A stretch of DNA of 64,000 nucleotides from Lacticaseibacillus suilingensis (GTDB taxonomy: Bacteria > Bacillota > Bacilli > Lactobacillales > Lactobacillaceae), in contig NZ_BOLV01000010.1 of NCBI RefSeq assembly GCF_016861845.1, positions 52,534 to 116,533 of the forward strand, written 5' to 3'. Below are positions 55,171-63,896 of this stretch, piece by piece. Under the pieces are notes generated by a model, which saw nothing but the letters and a program-made list of their open reading frames with translations, ran no database searches and was not told the origin of the DNA. Position 1 is the first letter of the stretch. Every line of letters starts with the position of its first letter. Made by a program: the position numbers and the translations under genes.

Positions 55171-55953
55171 TTGACGACCCCTCTCGTATCAGTGATCGTT
55201 CCAATTTATAATATTGCGCCTTATGTTCAGCGCGGCTTGGCGAGCTTGCTAGCGCAGGACTACCGCAACTTGCAGCTGATCTTAGTCGACGATCACTCGG
55301 ACGATGACTCGGCAGCGGTGATTGCCGCCTATGCCAAGCAGGATGCGCGGATTGAGCCAGTGTATTTGCCGCGCAACCGCGGCGTCTCTGCAGCCCGCAA
55401 TGCCGGCTTGGCCGTCGCCCGCGGGCTGTACGTGGCCTTTATGGACGGGGATGACTGGCTGGCACCGGATTATATTAGCCGCTTTGTGACGACTTTGGAG
55501 CAAGGCCCCTATGACATCTTGGTCAGTCCTTTTTATGTGGATGACCCTACAGCCAGCACCGTCCCGAACCGACTGCTCAAGGACCGAGTGCTGACGCGCA
55601 AGCAGTTTATTCGCGGCATGCTGGCTCCGGTGGGTGTCATTCGCGGCTACTTATGGAATAAGTTCTATCGCCGGAGCATCATCGAGTCGGCGCCCTTGCG
55701 CTTCGACGAGCGGGTGGCGATCATGGAAGATGAGCTGTTCAACGTGGAATATGCCTTAGCGGCCAGCCGTTTTTACTATCTCGGCGCGCCGGCGTATCAT
55801 CACGTGATTCGCGCGGATTCGGCGACCCAGTCGATTGGTGTGATTGGGGCGCTGCCGAAACAAATCACGGCGCTGTGGTCGATCCAGCGCCTGATTCGCA
55901 CGCGCTATCAAAGTGGCGCCGTGCCAGAAGAACCCTTGCGCTCGGAGCGATAG
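55171..55953 (+). CDS. Glycosyltransferase family 2
   Basis: GT-A fold sugar transferase of 260 residues. VSVIVPIYNIAPYVQRGLASLLAQ, ILVDDHSDDDSAAV, LPRNRGVSAARNAGLA and the DxD-type FMDGDDWLAPDY are the GT2 motifs; IMEDELFNVEYAL provides the base. The TTG start follows GGTGGCGG. It is shorter than many family members and has no membrane helix. It is followed closely by a DUF975 gene. Acceptor unknown; a wall polysaccharide role is likely. Confidence 0.85.
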   Translation: MTTPLVSVIVPIYNIAPYVQRGLASLLAQDYRNLQLILVDDHSDDDSAAVIAAYAKQDARIEPVYLPRNRGVSAARNAGLAVARGLYVAFMDGDDWLAPDYISRFVTTLEQGPYDILVSPFYVDDPTASTVPNRLLKDRVLTRKQFIRGMLAPVGVIRGYLWNKFYRRSIIESAPLRFDERVAIMEDELFNVEYALAASRFYYLGAPAYHHVIRADSATQSIGVIGALPKQITALWSIQRLIRTRYQSGAVPEEPLRSER

Positions 55954-55961
55954 GAGAGAGA

Positions 55962-56726
55962 ATGGAAAATCAATATCAAAGTCGGCGGCAGATTAAACGG
56001 CGGGCGAAAGCCATTTTGCGGCAGCCGGGGATGTACAAACAATTAATGCTGGCCAATTTACTCCCGTGGCTGATTTCAGTGGCCTTTGCGTTTTTGGCAG
56101 TCTACACCGTGATGCAGGTGATGCTGGCCTTTGGGCTGGAGAATGTGGCTAATAATCCCAATAACTTCATTGACTACTATCAAGGCAATACTGCCGTTGA
56201 GCAGCAAACGATGCTGAAGTCCCTGATCATGTTGTGGTTCAGCCAAAGTATTACCTTCACTGCCCTGGATCTGATGCGTCAGCCCGACCAAACGCTTAGT
56301 GGTTGGCAAGTGATTTTTCGCACCTTTAACAGCCGCTTCTTCTTTGGCATTTTAGCCGTGTACATTTACACCGTGGTCTTTATCAGTTTGGGGTTAGCCG
56401 CCTTTGTCATTCCAGGCATCATGCTGATGTTTGGCCTGCATGTGGCGTATTACGTTTACTACGATGGCAAAACGCACCCTGATGGCCGCTATTTCTCAGC
56501 GCTAACTGCGGTGGGCCGCGCCTGGCGCATGATGCGCGGGCATAAGTTCGACTACTTCGTGTTGCAGCTGACCTTAATTGGCTGGTCGCTATTAGAAACC
56601 CTGACCATGCATGTCTTTGATGTTTTCATTCAGCCGTATCTGCAGCTGGTTGACGCCGGGTTCTATGCCACCGTGCGCCAGCAATATGACGATGAACAAG
56701 CCATGCTGAAGGACGAGAATATGTAA
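55962..56726 (+). CDS. DUF975 family membrane protein
   Basis: Protein of 254 residues with four to five helices. RRQIKRRAKAILRQPGMYKQL at the N-terminus and FFFGILAVYIYTVVFISLGLAAFVIPGI in the middle are the family pattern. AGGAGAG lies just before the ATG, 8 bases after the glycosyltransferase stop, so they share a transcript. Function unknown. Confidence 0.82.
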   Translation: MENQYQSRRQIKRRAKAILRQPGMYKQLMLANLLPWLISVAFAFLAVYTVMQVMLAFGLENVANNPNNFIDYYQGNTAVEQQTMLKSLIMLWFSQSITFTALDLMRQPDQTLSGWQVIFRTFNSRFFFGILAVYIYTVVFISLGLAAFVIPGIMLMFGLHVAYYVYYDGKTHPDGRYFSALTAVGRAWRMMRGHKFDYFVLQLTLIGWSLLETLTMHVFDVFIQPYLQLVDAGFYATVRQQYDDEQAMLKDENM

Positions 56727-56728
56727 GC

Positions 56729-56774
56729 AAACAAATAGCGCTCTCGATCTTACGGTCGGGAGCGCTATTTGTTT
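56729..56774. terminator. Bidirectional terminator
   Basis: AAACAAATAGCGCTC (56729-56743) and its complement (56760-56774) lie between convergent genes. The stem ends resemble those of the terminator at 31145. Confidence 0.85.
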
Positions 56775-56776
56775 GT

Positions 56777-58426
56777 TTAAGCGAAGCGGTTGCTACGAAT
56801 TAGGAGGCCAGTCGCCACGCTGAAAATTACCAGGCTGACCAGGTCAAACCAGTAGCTGAACAAAATGGTGCCAGCAAAGGCATAGGCGAAGGGCAAAAGC
56901 ATGCCCACCAACACCGCCACGGTATTGAGCACGCCGTTGGTCGCGGCTTGATTCGCGGCGAATTCTTGATCAAAAGGCAGGCCGCGTAAGCTGATTTTAC
57001 CAATCGCCAAGGTGAGAGCCAGCGTCAAGGCGGTGGAAGCCAGTCCGGCGGTCACCGCGTGCAGGCCCATGAATGGCAGGGAGAGCAGCGCCATGATGAC
57101 GATGAAAGGGAAAAAGAGGCGCATGTACATGGCCAAAATCACGCTTTGGCGAATGCGGCTTTGATGACCGAAAGGCACGTAATTGAATACCGCCATGGCC
57201 GTGGGCTGAGTGGAAAATTTCAAATTCAAAATCGCCAGTGGGGCGGCGATGATCAGGCACACCGCCATGTAGCCGACCATGTGATTCAAATAGCTGCCAG
57301 CGCTATCGCGCATGATGCTAGCCACCAGCACCAGCGGCAAAATAAACGCGTAGGCGAGCTGCGGATACACCCGCAGTTTATAGTCGCGTTGCGATTGGAG
57401 CTGACGCCAGCCGAGGGTGTAATAGGCGGCAGTTTCGCGTGACCGGGTCGCCAAGCGGCGGGTCAGTTTGAACCACCAGCCGGCCTTGGCGACGCGGTCG
57501 GAGCTCTGATCCAGTTTTTCCAGCAGTTGCTCGAAGCGGCCGGCATTGTGCAAGTACAAAGCGAACAAACCGGCGGTGACTGCCAGACTCAGGAAGGTGA
57601 AAAGCAGGCTTAGGCTGCCAATATCGCCATGGGCCAGCAGGGGCAACCCGGAGAACCACATCGGCACCGCAATGAATTCCCACCAGACAAAATGTAGCGA
57701 TAAGTTGAAATTCATGTGGCTGATGACATCAGGCCCAAGCAGATTCGGCAACTGGCCCGCGGCATACAAGGCAATCGCCATGCCGATTTGCACCACGTTG
57801 AGAATGTTCTTGAGCTTTTCTCCGTCGAAGAAGTGCAGCACTAGCATATACATGAACAAGGCAATGACCAAACTGAAAATGGCGAGGATAAAAGCGGCAA
57901 TCAGCACGGCAATCCCGACCAGCACGCCGAATTGCAAGCCGAGGATAATAGCCGCTGGTAGCGCCAGCGCCGCCATGGTAACGAGTAAAAAGAGCCCGAC
58001 AATGGTTAACTTCGCCGCATTTAAGGTGCGATCCGAAACCCCGCGCACGGTAAAAATCGGCCGGTCGCGCGGATCAAGCAGCAAGCTGGCGTAAGACGTC
58101 AACATGGTCAGGAAAAACATCAGAAACAAAAAGCCGAACAGCACGGCTAAGCGGCTGAAAAGCACCATAGGGATGAACATCATGAGGCCAATCAAGGCCC
58201 CAATCAGCAAATTACCTAGGAACGTCCACAGCAACGTGCGCGCGGGTCGCTTGGACTTGCGGGGCCGCTTTTGGCCGGTCAGGCTGGTGCGGCCGCTGCG
58301 ATTCGCTAGCGTGAGTTTGGTGCTGATAATCAGGCAAAACTGGGCATAGTTGATGCCCATGCGGGTGAGCGTTTTTCGCCAGTGGCGCAGCCAGCGCAGG
58401 CTTTTTGGTAAGGCGGGTTCATTCAT
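56777..58426 (-). CDS. ABC exporter permease
   Basis: Large membrane subunit of 549 residues with about twelve hydrophobic helices. After a basic N-terminal region (GQKRPRKSKRPARTLLW) the first helices span about 68-110. RHTx-type motifs are absent; SYASLLLDPRDRPIFTVRGV resembles EcsB/ABC-2-like exporters. It overlaps the ATPase gene by 8 bases. The substrate is not evident. The length is more than that of a typical ABC-2 permease. Confidence 0.7.
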   Translation of the reverse strand: MNEPALPKSLRWLRHWRKTLTRMGINYAQFCLIISTKLTLANRSGRTSLTGQKRPRKSKRPARTLLWTFLGNLLIGALIGLMMFIPMVLFSRLAVLFGFLFLMFFLTMLTSYASLLLDPRDRPIFTVRGVSDRTLNAAKLTIVGLFLLVTMAALALPAAIILGLQFGVLVGIAVLIAAFILAIFSLVIALFMYMLVLHFFDGEKLKNILNVVQIGMAIALYAAGQLPNLLGPDVISHMNFNLSLHFVWWEFIAVPMWFSGLPLLAHGDIGSLSLLFTFLSLAVTAGLFALYLHNAGRFEQLLEKLDQSSDRVAKAGWWFKLTRRLATRSRETAAYYTLGWRQLQSQRDYKLRVYPQLAYAFILPLVLVASIMRDSAGSYLNHMVGYMAVCLIIAAPLAILNLKFSTQPTAMAVFNYVPFGHQSRIRQSVILAMYMRLFFPFIVIMALLSLPFMGLHAVTAGLASTALTLALTLAIGKISLRGLPFDQEFAANQAATNGVLNTVAVLVGMLLPFAYAFAGTILFSYWFDLVSLVIFSVATGLLIRSNRFA

Positions 58427-59204
58427 GGTCAGCCGCCTCCGTCACAATGTCCACGAAGGCCTTCGCCTTTTCACCGTGTTCGGCAAAGCCAGTGAGGTCG
58501 TTGAACAATTGCTGCAAGTTGGTATCGGCATTAGCGGCAATGCTGGAGAATGAGCCGTCTGCGATCACGGTGCCGTTATTCAGCAGAATAATCCGATCCG
58601 ACAGCTTCTGGACGACATCCATGATGTGGCTGGAATAGAAAATCGTTTTGCCGCGGTTGCGCAGCTCCTGCAGGATTTCCTCAACGACCAGCACCGAGTT
58701 GGCATCCAAGCCATTCAGGGGCTCGTCCCAAAAGAGAATATCAGGATCATGCAACAGGCTCGCGATAATCAGTACCATTTGCCGCATACCCTTTGAATAA
58801 GACGTGATCCGGCGGTCAAACGCCTGGCCCAGCCCCACGATTTCCGCCAGCGCCTCGGCCTTTTGCCCCGCGGCCGTGTCGGTCATGCCATACAACTGGC
58901 CAATCAAGGTCAAATACTCGCGGGCGGTTAAGGCGTCGAAGACATCGGCGGCTTCTGGGACATAGCCAATGTGCTGCTTGTAGCTGTCGTCATCTGGATC
59001 CAAAATGCGCCCTTGCAGCGAAATCTGGCCGGCGTCTTGGGTCAACAGCCCCAAGATGATTTTGACGGTGGTACTTTTCCCGGCCCCGTTTTGCCCAATG
59101 TACCCCACAATGGTGCCAGGCTCGATTGAGAAGGAAACATCCTTCAGCACCTGGTGGCCATTGAAACTTTTTTGAATATGATCAAGTGTGATTGCTGCTG
59201 TCAT
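58419..59204 (-). CDS. ABC transporter ATP-binding protein
   Basis: ATPase of 261 residues: Walker A GQNGAGKSTTVKIILG, signature YSKGMRQMV, Walker B DILFWDEPLNGLD, switch His in FYSSHIMD. The YSKGM signature and the position before a large permease suggest EcsA- or bacitracin-type export. AGGAGAG precedes the ATG. It is the first gene of a two-gene operon. Confidence 0.85.
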   Translation of the reverse strand: MTAAITLDHIQKSFNGHQVLKDVSFSIEPGTIVGYIGQNGAGKSTTVKIILGLLTQDAGQISLQGRILDPDDDSYKQHIGYVPEAADVFDALTAREYLTLIGQLYGMTDTAAGQKAEALAEIVGLGQAFDRRITSYSKGMRQMVLIIASLLHDPDILFWDEPLNGLDANSVLVVEEILQELRNRGKTIFYSSHIMDVVQKLSDRIILLNNGTVIADGSFSSIAANADTNLQQLFNDLTGFAEHGEKAKAFVDIVTEAADHE

Positions 59205-59308
59205 TGTGCCTCTCCTCCATTTTGAGGATAGTATGCTCGCTAGTGAAATGTTTTACAAGTGAAAATAGTTAAGTGACAAATTTGATAGACATCCGAGTTA
59301 AAGCCAGT

Positions 59309-59336
59309 AAAAAAAGCTCGCATCGCTGCGAGCTTT
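59309..59336. terminator. Terminator of the signal peptidase gene
   Basis: AAAGCTCGCA, loop TCGC, TGCGAGCTTT; T-rich on the minus strand. Confidence 0.8.
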
Positions 59337-59338
59337 CT

Positions 59339-59935
59339 TTAATAAGTCTTCATTTTATTAATTGGCCAATAGCGCCATACCACCACGGATTGCACCTTGC
59401 TGGCCTTGACGAAGCCAAAACTGCGACTGTCCTTGGAAACTAGGCGGTTGTCCCCCATGACGAAATAGCTATTCTTCGGCACGGTGCGGCGCGCAGTGGA
59501 AGGGAGCGTCGCCAACGAGAAGTCGTAAGTGAAATTCAGGCTGGCCGGATCGATGCCTTGCTTTTTAGCATAGTCGGTTACCGAAGTTTGTTCGAACTTT
59601 TTATTGAGATAAGGTTCGGCCGTTTTTTTACCATTAATATAGAGCACATTGTTTTTGAAGGCGATGGTGTCACCAGGCATTCCGATGACCCGCTTGATAT
59701 ACAGCACGCCGGGATCGTCTGGGGCATCGATGACGACAATATCATCGCGCTTCACTTTTTTGTGGCGTAGTGAGTACAACCGATCGCCGTCGTTTAGGGT
59801 CGGCTCCATGGAAGGCCCCTGCACGAAGTCTTTGCTGATGACAAAGCGAATTAACAGTTGCGTGCCTAAAGCCACCACCGCAACCATAATCAGCAATTCA
59901 ATCAGCGTGCGACCCCAACTTGTTTTCTTCTTCAA
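59339..59935 (-). CDS. lepB: Signal peptidase I
   Basis: Membrane serine protease (S26A) that removes signal peptides. One N-terminal helix (about 9-30) precedes the catalytic Ser in VQGPSMEPTLNDGDRL, and the Lys is in VLYIKRVIGMPGD. Box D and E are FVMGDNRLVSKDSRSFG. The insert SLNFTYDFSLATLPS lies in the cap. TTG at 59935 is the likely start, with AAGGTG upstream. Length is 198 residues. Confidence 0.92.
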   Translation of the reverse strand: MKKKTSWGRTLIELLIMVAVVALGTQLLIRFVISKDFVQGPSMEPTLNDGDRLYSLRHKKVKRDDIVVIDAPDDPGVLYIKRVIGMPGDTIAFKNNVLYINGKKTAEPYLNKKFEQTSVTDYAKKQGIDPASLNFTYDFSLATLPSTARRTVPKNSYFVMGDNRLVSKDSRSFGFVKASKVQSVVVWRYWPINKMKTY

Positions 59936-60017
59936 AACAACACCTTCTCGGTTCAATTTCACTTAGCATACCACAGGAGGAATCGAAAATGAAAGGCTGT
60001 GAAGGACGGCGGGTTTA

Positions 60018-60142
60018 GCACGACGAGTAGCCTTTCTACCGCATGTCAGTCTGTACATGCTTCGCACTACAGACTGATCAAGCTCTGAGTCTTGCCGGCG
60101 CATTTGGCCGGTGAGGCGCAGAGCGTAGCTAATCGCTCGTGC
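60018..60142 (-). repeat. Palindromic intergenic repeat, copy F with nested hairpin
   Basis: Arm GCACGACGAGTAGC (60018-60031) pairs with GCTAATCGCTCGTGC (60128-60142). Inside are the nested hairpin TCAGTCTGTA/TACAGACTGA (60046-60077) and GCTCTGAGT, ctt, GCCGGC, 7-base loop, GCCGGT, gag, GCGCAGAGC. It lies in reverse orientation relative to copy C. The gap 59936-60259 holds no gene. Confidence 0.8.
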
Positions 60143-60259
60143 GTTGCCGGCCTGAGCGCGACTAGAGTAGGCTGCGGCCGGCGGGTTTAGCCGAATTTTG
60201 ACCAAGCGCCACCTCAGCAGCCCTTCACTGTGAAATGTTACCCTTAGCTCAGGTCATAC

Positions 60260-61186
60260 CTAACCAAACGCCCCTGACTGTTCCGCCAGCCGCACGCGCC
60301 GGACGATATCGCCATACCGGGTCAGGGTTAAACACCATTTATGGGGGATGTCGATGTAGCCGCCAGCCAGACCAGCGGCGCCGCCGGTTAAGGCGCCGGT
60401 GGCATCAGCCCGGCCGCCGAGGTTCACTGCCATCAGCAGGCGCGAGCGAAAATCGCTCCCGCTTTGCAAGGCGTACCACACGACCCCTAGAATATTGCGC
60501 GAGGTGGGTGGGGCTTGTGCCATCACCGCGGCGCGTTTGGCATCAAGCTGGGTCAGCACCTGAAAGTCGAGACCCGCAGGTTGATGTTGCCAGTGGGTGA
60601 GGCCGGCCTCCAGACTAGCGGCCAAGGCATCAGTCAGCGTGTGGTCGGCTAGGAGCTGCATGATGAGCTGGGCATAAAGACTGGCTGCGATTTGATTGGC
60701 TTCATCACTAGCAGTCAAGGCGACAAAAGCATGGAGCTGGGTCAACGCCAGCGGCTGGGTGAAGAGGTTTTCGCCAAACCGGGCGAATAAGTAATAAGCC
60801 ATGGGTAGCACACGAATCAGGCCGGTGGGCTCATTGATGGTGGAACCAAGCGCTTGGCCGGCGATGGCACGTTGCACGCTCGGCCAAATGTCAACGATGG
60901 GGCCAGTGTAGGCGGCGTATTCAAAGGTTTCCGCCCAGCGCCGGTATTCATTCAAAATGCGGCGCGGGTCGAAGCCGTGGGTTAAGGCCGCCATCGTGGC
61001 CAAGTTCATCGCCGTTTCATCGGAATAATAGCCGGCGGGCAAGCCGAAATGGCCATAACCGCGCATGGCGGTGACGGGATTTTGGGCCAGGGCGGCCTGC
61101 GTTTCGCCTTGAACTGGTAGCCCCATGGCGTCACCAATCGCAGCGCCAATCATCGCGGCGGTCAACCGCGAGTCCACAATTGCCAT
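60260..61186 (-). CDS. ADP-ribosylglycohydrolase-like protein with altered metal motifs
   Basis: ARH/DraG-family all-helical protein of 308 residues. MIGAAIGDAMGLPVQG is the first family motif. The metal-binding (D/Y)DDT motif reads YSDETAMN, and the C-terminal GGDxDT motif reads NLGGRADATGALTGG, so an Asp that binds Mg is an Arg. That may abolish or change hydrolysis of ADP-ribose bonds. ATG at 61186 has AAGGAG 9 bases upstream. It is alone, with no ADP-ribosyltransferase next to it. Confidence 0.75.
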   Translation of the reverse strand: MAIVDSRLTAAMIGAAIGDAMGLPVQGETQAALAQNPVTAMRGYGHFGLPAGYYSDETAMNLATMAALTHGFDPRRILNEYRRWAETFEYAAYTGPIVDIWPSVQRAIAGQALGSTINEPTGLIRVLPMAYYLFARFGENLFTQPLALTQLHAFVALTASDEANQIAASLYAQLIMQLLADHTLTDALAASLEAGLTHWQHQPAGLDFQVLTQLDAKRAAVMAQAPPTSRNILGVVWYALQSGSDFRSRLLMAVNLGGRADATGALTGGAAGLAGGYIDIPHKWCLTLTRYGDIVRRVRLAEQSGAFG

Positions 61187-61351
61187 CTGCATCATCTCCT
61201 TAGAGCCGCATTATTATAGAAGCAAGCGGAAATGACAAGCAACTTGCTCAATTGTCAAACCAGGCTGGTTGTGATAGGGTATTATGTACTGTTTTCAGAA
61301 AATATAGTGAATTAACCCCAACTCGCATTTCAAAGGAAAGGAGCCCTTATC

Positions 61352-62899
61352 GTGAGCGTATTGACAGTCACCGGCCTCTCGCAGCGTTTTCTCGACAAGC
61401 AGCTGTATCAGGACGCTAATTTTCAAGTCAATGAGGCCGATCATCTTGGCGTGATCGGACAAAACGGGGTCGGCAAAAGTACCCTGATCAAAATCCTGAC
61501 TGGCAGCCTCGAACCTGATGAGGGCAAAATCGTTTGGCAAAAGCACCTTCATGTCGGCTATTTGGATCAGTATGTGAACCTCAAACCCGGCCAAACCGTG
61601 GGGCAGTTTTTGCATACGGCGTTTGCCAGTTTATATGCCAAAGAAGCGAAGATGAATAAAATCTACGCTGACTACGCCGAGCATCCTGATGATGAACTAT
61701 TGGAGAAAGCCGGTACGTTGCAGCAGGAACTGGAAGCCAACGATTTTTATGACTTGGATACGAAGGTCAATTCCGTGGCCACCGGGCTGGGGCTTGATGC
61801 CATTGGCCTTGATCACCCAGTTGATGCGTTGTCTGGGGGCCAGCGGTCGAAAATTATTTTGGCCAAGTTGCTGCTCGAAAAACCGGACATGTTGCTGCTG
61901 GACGAACCCACGAACTATTTGGATGTGAGCCACATTCAATGGCTGACGGAATGGTTGCAGGACTTCGAAGGCGCCTTTATCGTCATCTCGCATGATTATG
62001 ACTTCCTTGAAGACGTCACGAATGCGATTTTGGATATCGAGTTCGGCACCATCACCAAGTACACGGGTTCGCTACATCAAGCCATGCGCCAAAAAGAAGC
62101 CGATCATGATACTTATATGAAGGCTTACGAAAAGCAGCAAACGGAAATTAAAAAGCAGGAAGCCTTCATCCGTAAGTTTAAGGCGGGCACCCGGTCAACC
62201 ATGGCGAAGAGTCGCGAGAAGCAACTGGCGCGCATGACCAAGCTCACGCCGCCGGGCAACCGCGCGCATGCTAAGCTGGTTTTTCCTTACCAGGAAGTGC
62301 AAAGCCGCATCCTGATTGATGTAACGGACTTGCTGGTGGGCTATGATCAGCCTTTGTTGGCGCCAATCAATTTTTCTGTCGCCAAAGATGAAGTCATTGC
62401 TCTGGAAGGGTTCAACGGGATTGGCAAAACCACCCTGCTGCGTTCTATCCTCGGTGAGCTGCCCACTTTGGGCGGTAGCGTCGAAATTGCCGATAACGTC
62501 AAATTCGCTTACTTTGAGCAGGAACTGAACTGGGCGGTGCCCAAGCAAACGCCTCTGCAGTTTTTGATGGGCAAGTACCCGGCGCTCAGTCAGCGGCCGC
62601 TGCGGCAAGTGATGGCGCGCACGGCGTTGACCCATGAGGAAATGGATAAGCCGCTACAGATGCTTTCAGGGGGCGAACAAAGCAAGGTCAAGCTGGCCGA
62701 CCTGATGCTGCAACCAAGTAACGTCCTGATCATGGATGAACCGACCAACCATTTGGATGAAGACACCAAAAATGCGCTCGCTGCTGCGTTGCAGGCCTAC
62801 CCGGGCGCGATTTTGATGGTATCGCATGAAACCGGCTTTTATGATGATAGCTGGGTTGATACGACGATTAATATCGAAAATCTCCGGGCTAGCAAATAA
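61352..62899 (+). CDS. ABC-F family ATPase
   Basis: Soluble protein of 515 residues with two ATPase domains. Domain 1: GQNGVGKSTLIKIL, signature LSGGQRSK, Walker B LLLDEPTNYLD. Domain 2: GFNGIGKTTLLRSI, signature LSGGEQSK, Walker B LIMDEPTNHLD. The basic linker between them (residues 240-310, with FKAGTRSTMAKSREKQLARM) is the ribosome-contacting ABC-F linker. There is no membrane domain. Members resolve stalled ribosomes or protect against drugs; which applies here is unknown. GTG start behind GGAAAGGAG. Confidence 0.88.
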   Translation: MSVLTVTGLSQRFLDKQLYQDANFQVNEADHLGVIGQNGVGKSTLIKILTGSLEPDEGKIVWQKHLHVGYLDQYVNLKPGQTVGQFLHTAFASLYAKEAKMNKIYADYAEHPDDELLEKAGTLQQELEANDFYDLDTKVNSVATGLGLDAIGLDHPVDALSGGQRSKIILAKLLLEKPDMLLLDEPTNYLDVSHIQWLTEWLQDFEGAFIVISHDYDFLEDVTNAILDIEFGTITKYTGSLHQAMRQKEADHDTYMKAYEKQQTEIKKQEAFIRKFKAGTRSTMAKSREKQLARMTKLTPPGNRAHAKLVFPYQEVQSRILIDVTDLLVGYDQPLLAPINFSVAKDEVIALEGFNGIGKTTLLRSILGELPTLGGSVEIADNVKFAYFEQELNWAVPKQTPLQFLMGKYPALSQRPLRQVMARTALTHEEMDKPLQMLSGGEQSKVKLADLMLQPSNVLIMDEPTNHLDEDTKNALAAALQAYPGAILMVSHETGFYDDSWVDTTINIENLRASK

Positions 62900-62922
62900 G
62901 CAGTCTGGCATTTGCACAGCTG

Positions 62923-62964
62923 AAAGGACCAAGTTAACCATTCCGGTTAGCTTGGCCCTTTTTT
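62923..62964 (+). terminator. Terminator of the ABC-F gene
   Basis: AAAGGACCAAGTTAACC pairs with GGTTAGCTTGGCCCTTT, then T run; convergent with the methyltransferase gene. Confidence 0.8.
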
Positions 62965-62970
62965 GAATGA

Positions 62971-63702
62971 CTAGGGTTTGTTGATGATGAAGAGCTGAAA
63001 GGCGTAATCTTCCTGCACGGGGAGCAGCTGGTTCGCGTGTTCTACCCCCACGGCTTGCGCTAAGCGGTTAGCCGCCTGCCCTGAAAAGGGCCGGTTGAAA
63101 GCATCAAGCACGTCGGCCACAGCCATTTGCTCAGTTTGGTGATAGCGAAATTCGTCAGTGGTGAAGGCCCACTGATGGGCGGTTAACGCCGCGGTCAAGG
63201 CGGTCGCTTTAGCCGGATCGGCTTGTGGCATTACTGGCACCGGCAGATCCAGCTGCTTAGCGAGGGCGGTGATGAGTGAATTAGCGGCCAGCGTTTGGAG
63301 ATTAATGGCGAGGGTATGAGTGGTCAAAGCCAACAGGGCTGGTAATTGTTCAGGCTGCAGGGTTGGTAGCTGACTGACAAAAACCAGATCAGCGCGAGGC
63401 ACCGGCGGTAGTTTCGTCCAGTCGGCATGGGTCATTGTAAAATGACGTCGGTGCTGGTCCAGCAAGGCCTTGGCTTGGGTGAGCATCTGCTGGGACCAGT
63501 CCAAGAGCTCGATTTGTTTGGCTTGGCAGCTCAGCGGCAAGGCATAACGCCCACTGCCTGCTGCCAAATCCAGGACACGCATTGTCTTCAGCGGTAGGGC
63601 TCGTGCCAGTGCGGCCACCACGTCATCTTGAATCGGCAACCGCGATTCTCGTTGCACGGCCGCGTAAGTGGCGGCGAAAGCATCCCAATCAGCTTCATTC
63701 AT
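62971..63702 (-). CDS. Class I SAM-dependent methyltransferase
   Basis: Predicted methyltransferase of 243 residues. Motif I is VLDLAAGSGRYALPL, and ELLDWSQQMLTQAKALL is motif II. ADLVFVSQLPTLQPEQLPALL marks the later strands. N-terminal DWDAFAATYAAVQRESRLP resembles small-molecule methyltransferases. The C-terminal half is poorly conserved, so the substrate cannot be guessed. It is divergent from the rRNA operon. Confidence 0.78.
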   Translation of the reverse strand: MNEADWDAFAATYAAVQRESRLPIQDDVVAALARALPLKTMRVLDLAAGSGRYALPLSCQAKQIELLDWSQQMLTQAKALLDQHRRHFTMTHADWTKLPPVPRADLVFVSQLPTLQPEQLPALLALTTHTLAINLQTLAANSLITALAKQLDLPVPVMPQADPAKATALTAALTAHQWAFTTDEFRYHQTEQMAVADVLDAFNRPFSGQAANRLAQAVGVEHANQLLPVQEDYAFQLFIINKP

Positions 63703-63782
63703 GGTCTTCCCTCATTTCTTCCGTTATCATAGCAGACTTTGTGAGAAAAGCGGGGCATTTTCATTTTTACTTGCAAAAGTCG

Positions 63783-63811
63783 TTGACACTAAGGGGGCAG
63801 GTTGGTATGAT
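63783..63811 (+). promoter_or_regulatory. rRNA operon promoter P1
   Basis: -35 TTGACA (63783-63788), 17-base spacer, -10 TATGAT (63806-63811), followed by GTTGTCGCGAGCGA. Confidence 0.85.
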
Positions 63812-63867
63812 ATTAAAGTTGTCGCGAGCGATAAACGCGTTCGCATCAAGCATCTGAAAACTTCTTG

Positions 63868-63896
63868 TTGACACTGCTTGGCAAACGAGATATACT
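63868..63896 (+). promoter_or_regulatory. rRNA operon promoter P2
   Basis: -35 TTGACA (63868-63873), 17-base spacer, -10 TATACT (63891-63896), followed by GTTGTCGCAAGCGAC, the same start-region hairpin as P1. Confidence 0.9.
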
